Shown: positions 1 through 11,050 of the stretch, piece after piece
Position numbering within the stretch: the stretch's first letter is position 1
How the letters are laid out: each line of letters starts with the position of its first letter
DNA from: Magicicada septendecula
Taxonomy: Eukaryota > Arthropoda > Insecta > Hemiptera > Cicadidae
Reading direction: 5' to 3'
Assembly (NCBI GenBank): GCA_034769895.1
Contig: CM068373.1
Span: forward strand, 20,069,967 to 20,133,966
Length of the DNA: 64,000 nucleotides
Position numbers and translations under genes: made by a program
Notes under the pieces: generated by a model
What the model saw: the letters and a program-made list of their open reading frames with translations, nothing else
Database searches by the model: none
What the model was told of the DNA's origin: nothing

Positions 1-360
1 CGCAAAGTCATCCACAGTATTTTTGGTCCAGAATGTGTGGGAAGTGAATGGAGGAAAAGGACCAACCAAGAACTGAACACTCTTCTGAACGAACCAGATA
101 TTGTGAAAGTTATAAAACTTGGTAGACTCAGGTGGGCTGGACATGTGATCATAATGGAGGAGAATAAAAAACCCTGAAAGGCACTCACAGAACAGATCTA
201 TGGCACCAGGAAAGATGGTGGTAGACCCAAACTACGTTGGGAAGACGTAAATAAGGTGTGAATTATGATGCGCGCCATATCCTTAGGACCCAGAACTGGA
301 GAGCATTGCACTTGACCAGGACAACTGGCGGAGGCTGTTAAAGGAGGTCTTGACTTAGTA
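1..360 (+). pseudogene. LINE reverse transcriptase C-terminal relic
   Basis: Frame 1 reads a typical non-LTR retrotransposon tail: a GRLRWAGHV segment at about 120-150, then GRPKLRWEDV at about 220-250. An in-frame stop falls at about 174. This tail follows the reverse transcriptase domain in many insect LINEs. The 5' part lies outside the window and the frame decays after 260. No intact product is expected. The LINE clade cannot be fixed from this fragment. Confidence 0.7.
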
Positions 361-394
361 ATGGGTTGCCGCGCCGCTGTAAGGAATCACAAAA

Positions 395-1370
395 TTACCC
401 TGGTGAACTTGGGTAAACTCGTGATAAAGTATATAAAATACCAATTGTGCCTACAAAAAATTTTTAATTCTTTTTTCTGTTTTAATCTTTGGAAAGAATG
501 TTTTCTAAGGACTTTATTGCACTAAATATTATTTGAATAAAACAACATATTATACTTATTTTATTTAAATTTGTAAACAATGTTCTTGCTTGGTAATCTC
601 GTGATATTCCAGGTAATCTTGTGATAGCAGTCGGCTATACTCGTGACATCACGACTTTACCTGGACTGAGGCAATGTCGTGATACGTCAGGCATACTCGT
701 GGCATCTAAAATCATAAATAAAATAAAGCTAAAATCATACGATAAAAAAAATGAAAATTATAAACTTCATTAATATTAAAACCATACGGAAAAATCCAAT
801 CCAGGAAATAAAAACTATCGAAAATTTTAGTAGAAAACATGTTAGAAGATTTATATTAAAAATGGAAGTATTTTTTAGAAGTAAATGTCAAAAATTAAAT
901 AAATTTGTACATTACTAGGAAGCAACTTTACTTATAAAACATCACAAAACATTTAAGAAACTACGATCCGGAGATAAGGTCCTACAACGTGTACGCCGTC
1001 CATAACCTATCAAAATATGTACCATCGTATTCAGTATGTATCAACCGACAATTTAAGACAAAATCTGATACTTAATATAGTGAATTACAATTATGGTACA
1101 ATAAAAATACACGCCCTATTAACAGATTGATACAGAAATATAAGAATTATTCCTTACCTTTCATTTCAAAACGTTGCAAAACAATAAACACGTGTCGCAG
1201 TGGCGCCTACAATATCTCAAACTGAACGTTAGAATGCGCTGCGCTCAACAGGAGAAACTAGGCATTTGTGGGAGAATTGGTTAACCCGTGACAAGCTTCT
1301 CAAAAGTATCACGAGATTACCTCTATCACGAGTATACCCAGTTTCCCATATACTTTTTACAGCGTTTACC
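395..1370. repeat. Candidate non-coding element with inverted TCGTGATA clusters
   Basis: Short TCGTGATA-type words recur in one orientation at about 415-720 (for example near 418, 600, 620, 647, 680 and 705). They recur in the opposite orientation at about 1307-1340. The intervening 600 bp is AT-rich with no credible gene. Mirrored subterminal repeats suggest a non-autonomous DNA transposon, but I could not define exact termini or a target duplication. Confidence 0.3.
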
Positions 1371-1622
1371 GTCACGTAAAACGGGCTACATTAATTTAGT
1401 AGGGCTACACAAAATATACAAGAAAATCAATACTGCTAACTCACTACAGACACATACTTCCATAGGTGATGAGACTAGGTATGTGTTAAGGCTGGATGGG
1501 CTAAAAGTTCGAGTGGACTCCGTGACATATGGTCCGCCCTAAGAAACCCTTGATACACCGTTTTAAAAGCGAGAGCTATTCCCTTTTTATGAAATTATTA
1601 AATACAGTAAATTCCCGGTTAC

Positions 1623-2402
1623 TTGTCACCTACCCTGTTTAAAATATATATCCAAGAAGCCATCAGTAACTGGAGAAGAAAAACATCAGGAATGGGAATT
1701 CAAATGAATGAGCAGTGCTTAACAACTCTCCTATTTGCCGACGACCAAGTAATTATAGCCTATGACGAGAACGATACAGACTATATTTTTAGAAAATTGA
1801 AAGAGGAGTACGAGAAATGGGGTCTCAACATAAACACTACTAAAACAGAATATCTGAAAATAGGAGACATGCAAGAAGAAGGCCCAGATCTGCAAATCAA
1901 TAGAATCGGAAAGTGTAGCGAATTCAAATATTTGGGAAGCATTATTTCAGAAGATCAGACAACAAAAAATGACATCAAAAATATGATACAACAGGGAAAA
2001 AAGGCTATTCGTTTGCTAAACCCGTTACTTTGGTCGAACAAAATGAAACTTCAAACTAAACTGACAATCTACACAACTATTGTGGAGCCCATTTTAACTT
2101 ATTGCTGCGAATGCTGTAAACTTTCAGATAAAGAGAAAAAGATGATAGAAACTGTGTAAATGGACTTCTTAAGAAGATAGTGTAATATTTCTAGAATGCA
2201 ACATGTTAGAAACGAAGATACAAGAAGGAAAACAGGGCGCGTATTTACAACAGCTGAAAGAATAGAATCCAGACAGTTGCTATGGTATGGTCACGTAATG
2301 AGGATGGAGGAGAAGCGATGGCCAAAGAAAGCATTAACTAACACACCACAAAACAGGAGAAGAAAAAGAAAAATTGACAACACAATGGAGAACAAGAAAT
2401 AG
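1623..2402 (+). pseudogene. LINE reverse transcriptase relic
   Basis: One frame covers the palm and thumb part of a non-LTR reverse transcriptase. LFADDQ (catalytic FADD form of the YADD box) lies at about 1732-1749, followed by EYEKWGLNINTTKTEYL and FKYLGSIIS. The tail RQLLWYGHVMRMEEKRWPKK lies at about 2270-2330. Two in-frame stops sit at 2157-2159 and 2190-2192, so this is a pseudogene. The N-terminal endonuclease and fingers are absent. The pattern is common in insect RTE/CR1-like LINEs; the clade is inferred. Confidence 0.85.
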
Positions 2403-2496
2403 GAAAAGCATGAGAGATCGAGCTATTGAAGACGATGACTGGAAGGATAGGGAGAAATGGCGATCGAAATGCGGGATGTGGCATAGACTGTACGAC

Positions 2497-2690
2497 CCCG
2501 CTAATAACAAAAAATTGCCGATTATCCGCGGAATTGGGTGGTGCGATTGCCGTGAATAACCGAAATCCGCGGAAATCTAAAATATGTACAACAAAGAGCA
2601 AAAAGTAATGAAATGAAACTGCTGTATTAACATTACCTGTTTGTTTAAAGTGAAGCAATACAGTAAAACCCAGTTAAGACGCTCATCAAG
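2497..2690. repeat. Possible pogo/Tigger-type terminal relics
   Basis: The segment contains GATTATCCGCGGAATT near 2519 and the phrase TACAGTAAAACCCAGTTAAG near 2660. These resemble pogo/Tigger termini (CAGT-A-AACCT... after a TA target). No transposase is visible. Low confidence, because only short motifs support it. Confidence 0.25.
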
Positions 2691-2699
2691 GGATCGTGC

Positions 2700-3883
2700 G
2701 AAAACCGCGTATTGAGTGGGATATTACCACTAGCAATATGTACATAATCAAACCGCGTAACTAATAATCACATTTTCTATCCACTTTAAAAAGTAATTCA
2801 CAAGAACTGACGTCAGAAGAAGTGCTGATAATTTATCTTATGTGTATCATCTCTGTGCTGCTCTGGGGTAACTGGAGTATAGGTCTATCAGGATATGGTT
2901 TGGGGGCGGCAGGAGGTCTCATATCAAGGGCAGCAACGGATGAGCTACCTGGCAGCCAACGATGGTGTCCACAGTCCAAGTCAGCAGGACTACTGCTGTA
3001 GTAGACGTGGCACCTAAGCCATGGTGAAAACAACTCGTCTAGGGGTAGAACACCCCAAAATATAGGTTCCCGGTCCTCCTGGTAGATGGTTGATTGACGG
3101 GTTAACAACCCTTCCTTGTAAAAACCAAATGTTGTGAAATCCAAATTACGGAGGCCAAGGTCCTTCTGGACTGTAGTGCCATGTATGTATGTACGTATCA
3201 TCTACTGTAAGCACACCAGTTTTGCTGCCGAGACGCCTGAGGGGCGGGGCGTCTACTGAATGATAGTGTGTGCTTGTGTTGGTGGGTACTACTGGTTCTG
3301 AAAACATTGTTCAGACGTTCAGAAGACGTATTTAGTTGTAATTTTGTGTGCGTATTAGATTGAGCGTTCATATATTATATGTAAATGTAATTTATTTAAC
3401 ATTTTGTTAAAGGGTGTTTTTTTATTCGCTACAAGAAATACCGTGTGAGAGACAGTCAAGTCACATCGGAACTGTGTTAAACGTATTTTAAATGTGTAGT
3501 ATTAAAGTGATGCGTGCAGTGGAATGGCAGACGTTTCCACATTCGTTGTTCGGTAGCAAAGGTGAACTGCTGATAGTACCTATTTCTGAAAATACTATCT
3601 ATATACGCACAAATGTTATATAGACCTATAAAAAATCCAAGCGAACGCCTCCCACGTTTTCATGTGCAAAAGGGATTAGACTCAGGAATGAATTACCTCA
3701 AACGTATGAATTAAAAATGTCAGAAAAAATACATGTCAGTGAAGTCACTGGTGACCTGTTAGCAAACATCACAGGTATCGTTCAAAATCATTATCTAATA
3801 TTTCACATCAGTTAACTAAGCCAGTAGAGTACAACGGCTTTCAAATATGCCGCGCAAACATAAAGACAATCATACTGAGAAAA
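2700..3883. other. Unresolved intergenic sequence
   Basis: About 2830-3200 is GC-richer than its surroundings and open on the minus strand for 122 codons, but the translation shows no domain I recognise. It may be an untranslated part of a LINE. The rest is AT-rich with no recognisable gene. Confidence 0.4.
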
Positions 3884-4060
3884 TTAAATGTTCCCGCAGT
3901 CGCAGTAAAGCACATATTCCCGGATGCCTCCATGGTAGACAGCTGCCGAGCGACAAACAATAGATAAATCTAATTTGGCCACGCATGCAATAAACACAGG
4001 AGATGAATTCCCAGACATAACCAATATGACACTAATAAAACATATACAACACAAAGAGAC
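3884..4060 (+). pseudogene. Penelope-like GIY-YIG endonuclease relic
   Basis: Around 3970-4060 the frame reads KSNLATHAINTGDEFPDI then MTLIKHIQHKE. This matches the tail of the Penelope-like endonuclease seen in clearer copies at 13410-13721 and 22055-22385 (SNLATHCLNNNHQF...IKNIQKGQKM). The upstream GIY-YIG catalytic part is eroded by stops. A hammerhead-like motif lies about 220 bp downstream on the same strand, as in the other Penelope copies. Confidence 0.6.
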
Positions 4061-4278
4061 TATACAAACATAAAACACAAAACTAACTACCTGAACAAAT
4101 ACAAATCAACACAAAACATGACACAATTTTCAAAGCACTCAACATAGAAAATACACAAAATACTAATGTATACACCACAATCACACACAATAATACCAAT
4201 TTAAAGCACCAGAAACCAACAACAAACCAAAGCAACAACCAGCCAACAGATACCTCACAAGGCTCAAAATTAGGAAGG

Positions 4279-4315
4279 CTGAGGATGGGAACACAAGGCT
4301 TCCCGAAACATGTTC
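4279..4315 (+). ncRNA. Hammerhead-ribozyme-like motif
   Basis: CTGAGGA is followed by GGGAA/TTCCC (five-pair stem II around an 8-nt loop), then GAAAC, a minimal ACATGT stem III, and TTC as NUH. The core differs from CTGATGA at one position. It lies downstream of the Penelope endonuclease relic. Activity is uncertain. Confidence 0.4.
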
Positions 4316-4419
4316 CAAATAAGGAGAAAACATCTTGAGGTAAAGTCATTATAAAATATATATTATATACATCAAGAAACGGACGGTAGCAGAAAGTGTT
4401 TCTCAAAGTCTGAGGATTT

Positions 4420-5488
4420 ATGGGTACTGAAAACAAATCCACACCGTTTCACCGATTGCCACCAAATTTTGCACAGGTAACCTTTGACACGAGGCGAAAA
4501 ACACTGTCTCACTTGGAATTTGATATTTTGTCTTGTTCTCACGATTTAGGCCCTTTTAATTATGCCTTTTCGTTGACGAGTATAAAGATGTCAACAACAC
4601 CAAGGAGACCAGAATTAATTACCATAGTAACAAGTAAATAAACAAATGATATTTAGCGACATCGAAACTGTACCTTTATCCGTTCCTGCAGTTTTTAATG
4701 TTTTTAATATGCGACTGTATCGATATATTTTGTAATTTTGTATACAGATGTCTATACGTTTTGTAATTGTCTTAAACGATTATAAAATTTATGTTTATAC
4801 GTATTTCTGATGATGCAATGGATAAGTAATGAAATATATTAAATACTACTACTAAAGATGTCAGCAACACCATGGAGACCAACATTAATTACCATAGTAA
4901 CAAGTAAATGAACAAATGATATTTAGTGGCATCGGAACTGTACATTTATACATTCCTGAAGTATATTTTTGATGTTTTATATAATATGCTATTGTATTGA
5001 TATATTACGATGTGGAAAAGAAGAAGTGTACTAATTGTAAATTGTCCTATTACTTAATGCAAAGCAAAAATACGTGTTGTTTTCATTTGTGAGGTTAGGT
5101 GACAACGGTTTCTAGTTTACTGCTGAAATAAACAAATGCCATGGTTGAGGAAAACATAATGCTTAATGTGTTATACAATGCTTCTAACACGGTAACACTT
5201 AAAATAAAGAATTTAGCGTTTTTGATTTAACATGTACTTTATAAATATCTCAAAAGGCTTTATAAACGGGTACTTTTAAATCTCCAAAGGCTGTTGCACC
5301 AACATAATAATTTAGTACAAGTTAAAAAAGTACAAGTTTTGAAAACAGCTTTGGAGAGAATTCGACTAATGTGTACAAAATTATTATACGAGGGGACAGA
5401 ACGCCATATAGACATAGACAATAAAAATTATATTAAAATACTTATTAAAAGTCAAATATTCGCGTGCGAAGCCGCGGGTAACAGCTAG
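4420..5488 (+). mobile_element. Helitron-like non-autonomous element
   Basis: The right end reads GCGAAGCCGCGGGTAACAG then CTAG, followed by T. This fits a Helitron 3' end (CTRR, insertion before T) and the CGAAGCCG...CTAGT endings common in insects. The left part carries CACCGATTGCCACCAAATTT near 4450, a phrase often found inside such elements. Inside, about 130 bp at 4585 is repeated at 4855 (period 270). There is no Rep/helicase ORF. The left boundary is a guess. Confidence 0.45.
4585..4985 (+). repeat. Direct duplication, period 270 bp
   Basis: AAGATGTCAACAACACC at 4585 and AAGATGTCAGCAACACC at 4855 start two near-identical ~130-bp blocks, both continuing through ATTACCATAGTAACAAGTAAA. 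The duplication lies inside the Helitron-like element. Confidence 0.8.
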
Positions 5489-5628
5489 TAGCTTACATAA
5501 TTTTAAAACAGTTTTGTTTACGGCGGTTAATAAAATAATGTCATTAAGATAAATGGAACAGAAACTGTATTATTCACCTGATATTTGTTTCCACTTTAAA
5601 AAAAAATCGGTGTGAAGAATCATACATT

Positions 5629-6503
5629 ACTTCCATGTTCTAAGATGTATATTTAAAATCATTCACTTGAATTCAGTTCGATAATTTTCTAAAAAATATC
5701 CCCTACCCTCAAACAATTTTCACTATTCATACATATATTTGTTATGGAGTAGTCGTTTAATATAATGTTATTTTCGAGTTATTGTATCTATAAAAATTAA
5801 TGCTTTATTCTTATAAAGAAACTGAACTACGCAGATAATCACGCATTAATTACATATTTATATAATTATGTAATTATGTGGCTACACATTTCATCGCCAG
5901 CTGGGTCCTGATTACGGATCTTCACGCATAGATGATTTGAATTGAAATAAAAAATAATAATTTTATCGGCTGGCAACAAAATTATTTTATTTTTAACAAT
6001 TACCATTGTTTGAAAAAGATTAAATGCATTTTTATTTATTTTCGTCAAACTTATTAAATTAATACCAAGCGTGAAAAAATGACACCCTCCCCTTTTAACT
6101 ACCCTTTTTATTTATAGATATTTCATCTACCTTTCTATAGTGGATTATTATGACCTTCTTTTCAAGATACTTTATTTATCAAAATTATCTACTTTACTCT
6201 TGTTAAAACGTAAAACGTTGCAGGTAAACTACCCCTCTTTCTTATCCGATGTCCACCAAAAATCAATAGGCCTTGACTATTCTACAACTCAGACACACAT
6301 GCAAAAATTTATTTGATTCTGTTTGAATTTGCGGCAGTTATCGTTCGCCATAGAAAAAATTCTACACACACACACACACTCACACTTTACGAAAAATGAC
6401 TTTCCTTCACGTTTGGAGGGTAGTACAATTAGAATCAGCCCTAATCTCGAGCACGATTTTTTTCGCGATCACCATACTTCCATTGCTTACGGAACATGGA
6501 AGT
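5629..6503 (+). mobile_element. Family A inverted-terminus repeat, copy 1
   Basis: Starts ACTTCCATGTTCTAAG and ends GGAACATGGAAGT, giving ~12-bp inverted termini. Shared internal landmarks are GTAAACTACCCC, AATTTGCGGCAGTTATCGTTC, GGTAGTACAATTAGAATCA and a TTTCGCGATCACCATACTTC tail. No transposase is present. Other copies lie at 9842-10463, 30057-30472 and 43798-44474, with partial copies at 10580, 39590, 55680 and 61960. It behaves like a MITE-type family. Sequence similarity continues past the inner terminus in some copies, so the true boundaries may be wider. Confidence 0.65.
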
Positions 6504-6514
6504 AAAAAATTGCG

Positions 6515-6576
6515 GGTTGCCGAGGATAATCCATATCGCGGTTAAACCACTCGCGCATAATCGAGAGTTTACTGTA
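6515..6576. repeat. Pogo/Tigger-like terminus
   Basis: Read on the minus strand it begins TATACAGTAAACTCTCGATT and continues with GCGCGAGTGGTTTAACCGCG. This resembles a Tigger/pogo terminal repeat after a TA target. No partner terminus or transposase was found. Confidence 0.35.
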
Positions 6577-6657
6577 TATAGTTACGAACTTAAATGCTTC
6601 TTGCTAGAATAAAAAACAATTTGTACCCAACTTCATAAGACGTATATTAATTTGCAG

Positions 6658-6759
6658 GCCAGTGCAAGAACAGACTGTATATCCAGCAATACTACGGTGA
6701 GCTGGACTGCACACCCGTCTACACGTCGGACACAGACTGCCCCTCCAGATACGACTGCA
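6658..6759 (+). CDS. VWC-repeat secreted protein, exon 1 of 7 seen (partial gene)
   Basis: First visible exon of the only supported host gene. The acceptor is TTAATTTGCAG and the donor GTGAGT; length 102 bp, phase 1 to phase 1. It encodes 34 residues with four cysteines (QCKNRLYIQQYYGELDC, then two further TDC/YDC positions) and looks like the second half of a von Willebrand factor C (VWC) module. VWC proteins are extracellular and often bind growth factors or matrix; no specific partner can be inferred. The exon carrying the signal peptide and the first half of this module is not recognised and is probably upstream of the window. The next intron is 12.6 kb. Confidence 0.75.
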
Positions 6760-6894
6760 GTGAGTAATCAACTGATTTTGTCTGTAATTTAAACATATTT
6801 AATGTAACGTTTGTTTAGCTTAAAAATTGTCAGTTAATTCGTTATGTATATTTTTTTATTCTATTAAATTACGCTGTATTTTGTTAAAGTGAAC

Positions 6895-7703
6895 ATTTTA
6901 TGATTGGTCAATCTACAACTGATACTTTGTTGTTTGGGGACGATCAGGCTGTTCTTTCGGACTCTGAAAACAGATTGCAGATGGGTATACATTTGTTAAA
7001 TCGAATCTGCAAAGACTCTGGGTTGCAAATACCCACACTTAAAACCAAAGTGGTGGCTTTTCGTGGAACTGATCCCGTACGGGAAAAAATTGTTCTAGAT
7101 GGTACTGTCCTGGAACAAGTTAGCAATTTTCAATACCTGGGCTACAGTGTGTCTTATAATGCAAGCAACGACGTGGTGACTAAGTTGCACAAGTTGAACC
7201 TTACATGTGGAACTAATAGGTGAACCCTTAAGTCAGCAAGCAAAGGAACACCCCTAAAATTCTACAAGGTGATGGCTCTTCCCACACTTCTTTATGGGCC
7301 TGATAATTGGACTTTAATGAAAGGTCAGGCCTGTCGCATTCAAGCGGCTGAAATGCGATTTCTCAGGCACGTGGCAGGGTATACTCTCCGTGATCATAGC
7401 AGAAACATAGATATACGGCAGGAACTGAATATTATGAGTACACTCGACAGGATCGCCCATTATCCGCTGAATTGGTGGGAACATCTTTGCGAATGGATGA
7501 CTGTCGCATCCCCAAACAACTATGAAACTATAAGCCGAGGGGACGGAGAGATGTGGGACGTCCGAGGAAGCGCTGGAGTGGCCAGCTGTAATCTTTGCCT
7601 ATTTGAGACCGGAACAAACCTTCTTGGTTTAATCCTTGAAAATGATTATGATGATGATGATTTTGTTAAAGTGAAAACTTTTAGTTATATGACATCAAAA
7701 TAA
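6895..7703 (+). pseudogene. LINE reverse transcriptase relic in intron
   Basis: One frame shows LLFGDDQAVL (degenerate FADD box, A to G) at about 6925-6955, then LKTKVVAFRG and FQYLGYSVSYN. Further on are ALPTLLYGPDNWTL, RIQAAEMRFLRHVAGY and a WWEHL tail. An in-frame TGA at 7221-7223 splits it without a frame change. The end runs into a short (GAT)n tract near 7645-7665, typical of LINE 3' tails. It lies sense to the host gene inside its first visible intron. The N-terminal half is missing. Confidence 0.8.
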
Positions 7704-8010
7704 TAATCTTCTTTCCATTTTTGTTTGTTTTCCGAAATATTGAAAAAAACAATAACAGAAAAAGTTACAGATTTAAGTAACTTTACAATTAAATTAAAGG
7801 CCTTTTATACTTTAATAAATAATTATGATGAATAGTTTAAAGTTTTCGTTAGCAAGTAAGTGGTGAGTGTGGTGCAACACATGGGACTTGATTTACAGTT
7901 GCTTAATATTTGGCGGTACAACTGACTGTGCGTGTGTCTGTATATGTGGCATGTTACATATACCTGTGGTTCCTAGTTAAATATATGTTTCGGTCAAACT
8001 ACGGAGTCCG
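7704..8010. other. AT-rich intron, nothing recognised
   Basis: No gene, domain or repeat could be identified in this stretch. Confidence 0.5.
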
Positions 8011-8016
8011 GGCACT

Positions 8017-8790
8017 CTGCACATTGACCGGGTATTCCGCAAATTCCCTAAGGCCCTACGGCCAAGTCCGACGTAGATACTTAACATCGGGCTTTGACCG
8101 AGAGCAGCCGGGCAATCTGCAGAATGCCCAACGCGCACTGGGCGGACTGCGATATGACTGTTTCGCCATCTTAATGCGCACCTGTCAAACTGCAGAGAGC
8201 TAGTTGTGACTGAGAAAACGCAAGATGGATTGTATAAAGTTGGCACAGCAAAGGGAGTTGTTGATTGCCTGTACAGCCGAAATCAAATCCACTCTTGTAA
8301 AGAAAATGTTTTGAAGCTAAAAGATGTTCCTCAATAATCTACTAGTCTGAGAAGTGTGAATAAAGAAACATCTAGGTTTGGAGGGCAAGGATTTACCAAG
8401 TGTAATCGCACGAAAAAGTGTCTTACAAACAAATATAATTGTAAAAAGCAAAATATGTTATGCAACTCAAAATGCCACCATTCCTTGCCATGTGGTAATA
8501 AATAGAGTAATTCCTTTTAAAACATTTTCTGTATTAATTTTTTGAAACTGTTATTTTTTTTAATTGTTAAACCATAATATATTTCAATGTTCACAATAAT
8601 AAGATAAACATAAATATAACAATATGTCTTATCATAGTTATTTTCATTAATTAGAATAAATGCGCGTTGGGCATTCTGCAGATTGCCCGGCTGCTCTCAG
8701 TCAAAGCCCGATGTTAAATATCTACGTCGGACTTGGCCGTAGGGAATACCCGGTCATTGTGCAGAGTACCCGGTCATTGTGCAGAGTACC
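8017..8790 (+). mobile_element. KRBA2/Ginger-like DNA transposon relic with ~130-bp inverted repeats
   Basis: The left arm (about 8017-8145) and right arm (about 8655-8785) are inverted copies sharing TACGGCCAAGTCCGACGTAG, AACATCGGGCTTTGAC and GCAGAATGCCCAACGCGCA. The right arm ends in three repeats of TACCCGGTCATTG. Between the arms is the degraded C-terminal coding end of a DDE integrase-type protein (separate entry). The internal region is too short for a full transposase, so this is a deletion derivative. Confidence 0.65.
8203..8505 (+). pseudogene. KRBA2-like integrase C-terminus, broken
   Basis: The frame reads TQDGLYKVGTAKGVVDCLYS, then a SCKENVLKLKDVP segment ending in an in-frame stop. 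It resumes with FGGQGFTKCNRTKKCLTN and a cysteine-rich tail ending CNSKCHHSLPCGNK before TAG at 8503-8505. A GQGF(x)KC...C...C...CNS-C(H)H...C tail is characteristic of the KRAB-A-domain-containing-2-like (Ginger-related) integrase group. This identification is from family knowledge. Only the C-terminal ~100 codons remain, bracketed by inverted repeats. Confidence 0.65.
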
Positions 8791-8796
8791 CGGTCA

Positions 8797-8870
8797 TTGT
8801 ACGCTATTACAGAACGTTATACATGTTTCCCAGCAGAGCCCAGCCGTAATGTTTGTGTGCGTACGTATTG
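8797..8870 (+). repeat. Fragment of LTR family 1
   Basis: ATTACAGAACGTTATACATG followed by CCGTAATGTTTGTGTGCGTAC matches the 5' portion of the LTRs at 23756-24293 and 63284-63843. Similarity fades after ~70 bp. Confidence 0.45.
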
Positions 8871-9841
8871 CTACTTTGAGAAGAAACACAATTATGTGAC
8901 ACTTAATATACGTCAACCATCAAGGCTGGTAAGGAACATTGACAGGTCTGGTAAGGAAATAGAAACATCTAGTGAATCCTCATATTAAAACATCACGAGA
9001 CAGATATTTGATTGTGCTGTTGTTTCTTGACGACTTTGTTGTGACTCAAACTACAGAATCTGCTATTAAAAAATTTATTTTTAACTTTCATCAGATTTGC
9101 AAACAACAAAATATGAAAATACTACGAAAAGAGAGGTAATGGCATTTCGAGGCAAGAAGGGACAAATAAGAACAAAAATAATGATTAATATCCTACGGGT
9201 TTCAATTACGGACAACAACCAAGAAAGTAAAATACAGGCCTCAGAGATGGTATATCTTCAAGGGTAATCCCTAGGTGCTTCCTTTCTCCCGATATTATTC
9301 TGTACTACACCAAAACACGGATTTACATATTTCTACAGCACACGTTACCACAACAAGTATCAAACTAGAACCGAATGTGAAATGTTTAGATTAGCAGTGA
9401 CGCAATACTGAAATGTTTACTGTACGATATGTTTTCGTTGTAGAGTGCGTCGGAATTTATCGATTCAAATTTTGATTTCTCAGAAGTCAGTCCGTACTTC
9501 GCGTTTAATTACCGTCAACCGACCTTTGATGTAGGAATGTAGCAATAAGCTGTAAAGCGGCCTACACACGATCGTTTCAGTGTGTCAGTTCGATGTGTAC
9601 ATGGTTATATGCGTTTCCTACACACGGTCACATCGATGTGCAGTCAGTTGACTGCATCTCAAAAATGCCTTTTAAATTACAGACATAGGTAAGTTAACAG
9701 AAATATTGACTTAATTTCATTGTTTATGTTGCGTAACGGTACATTTAAGAAAAATACTAAAATGAACAGTTACTTTTAAATGCTCAAAACAAGACGTTTT
9801 AACAATATAATGGTAAATATCGGTATGAAGATCCATATATG
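8871..9841. other. Unresolved intron sequence
   Basis: No gene seen. At 9553 a CCTACACACGATCG phrase recurs as CCTACACACGATCA near 10826, in direct orientation. These may be ends of an unrecognised transposon, but I could not pair them. Confidence 0.4.
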
Positions 9842-10463
9842 ACTTCCATGTTCTAAGATTTATATTTAAAATCATTTACTTGAATTCGGTTCGATAATTT
9901 CTAACAAGTTAGGTGTGTTCCCTGTAATCGAGTTTTATGTTTGACAAATTGAAATTAAATATTTCCATAGGAACTACTTCTTTGTTGCCGATAAGGTAGT
10001 ACCTATATAAAAAATTACCCCCTCCCCCGTCAACTATCATTTTCATTTATATAAAATTACCTCTTCCCCCTTCAACTTCCCTTTTCATTTATAAATATTT
10101 CATCTACCTTTCTACAGTGGATTATTTTGACCTTCTTCTTTTAAGAATACTTTATTTATCAAAATTAAGTACTTTACTCTTGTTAAAACATAAAACGTTT
10201 CAGGTAAACTACCCCAACCGATCTTCACCAAAATCAATACGCCTTGAGTCATTTACAACTCGGACACATATACAAAAATTATTTGATTCTGTTTGAATTT
10301 GCGGAATTTATCGTTCGCCATAGAAAAAATTCTACACACAGACACTATTCGGAAAATTACTTTCCTTCAAGTTTTGAGGGTAGTACAATTAGAATCACCC
10401 CTAATCTCGAACACGATTTTTTTCGCGATCACCATACTTCAATTTCCTTACGAAACATGAAAG
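9842..10463 (+). mobile_element. Family A repeat, copy 2
   Basis: Begins ACTTCCATGTTCTAAG and ends near ACGAAACATGAAAG, with the same interior as copy 1 (GTAAACTACCCC, TTATCGTTCGCCATAG, TAGTACAATTAGAATCA). At 9960 it has the empty-site form of the stretch that carries a ~160-bp insertion in other copies. Confidence 0.65.
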
Positions 10464-10579
10464 CAAAAATGAGTCATTGGAAATAGCAACAGTTCGTTAA
10501 TTCAACCTGTTTTTTCCACCTGTTTTAAAAACATTTTCAAATATGTATTATAGATACAAACGTAAAATTCTCAACCTGT

Positions 10580-10687
10580 CATGTCTTGTTTTCTATGGCG
10601 AACAATAACTGTCGCAAATTCAAACAGAATCAAATACTTTTTTGCATATGTGCCCGATTTTAAATATAAATCTTAGAATATGGAAGT
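10580..10687 (-). mobile_element. Family A repeat, internally deleted copy
   Basis: Reads family A in reverse: TTCTATGGCGAACAATAACT joins almost directly to the terminal AATATGGAAGTCATGTATGG. Most of the body is deleted. Confidence 0.6.
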
Positions 10688-11012
10688 CATGTATGGTTCT
10701 CCATACCGATATTACATTTTATTTTTTTAACGAACAATTCGTTTTCGTTGTGGCAAAATAACACAAACGCCCACCACTAACCAGACGGCGCATGCGCGGA
10801 AAGCTGGATGTGAAGGACTGACTCCTACACACGATCATTTTCACTTATATATCAGATATCATCTACTTTCAATATAGTTTACATATATAACCTGAAAACA
10901 TACTTACATACGTTAATTCTTAACGTAGTGACCGTCAGTCGATGAATTTTAACGGTGAACGGTTTGCGAGGATCGGTCAAAAAAGTATAACACAAATTTT
11001 AAATTAGTATTT

Positions 11013-11050
11013 GTCTCGACGTTTCGACAATATTTATTCTCATCATTAGG
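11013..11050 (-). ncRNA. Hammerhead-like motif (degenerate)
   Basis: On the minus strand CTAATGATGAG is followed by an AT-rich hairpin, then TCGAAACGTCGAGAC. The GAAAC box and a GTC/GAC mini-stem are present, but the first core has a substitution. Probably a decayed relative of the other motifs. Confidence 0.25.

Noticed and set aside
2833..3201. 122-codon minus-strand frame as a gene
   Set aside because: The translation shows no family signature; likely part of a non-coding repeat.
4808..4840. CTGATGATGCAATGG...GAAA as another hammerhead
   Set aside because: No stem II pairing between the two boxes; the word match is probably chance.
7977..8246. 89-codon minus frame at the KRBA2-like element
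   Set aside because: It lies in the inverted repeat and recurs in mirror form at 8660-8899; a terminal repeat shadow.
9553..10850. CCTACACACGATC repeats as transposon termini
   Set aside because: The two phrases are in direct, not inverted, orientation and no target duplication could be found.
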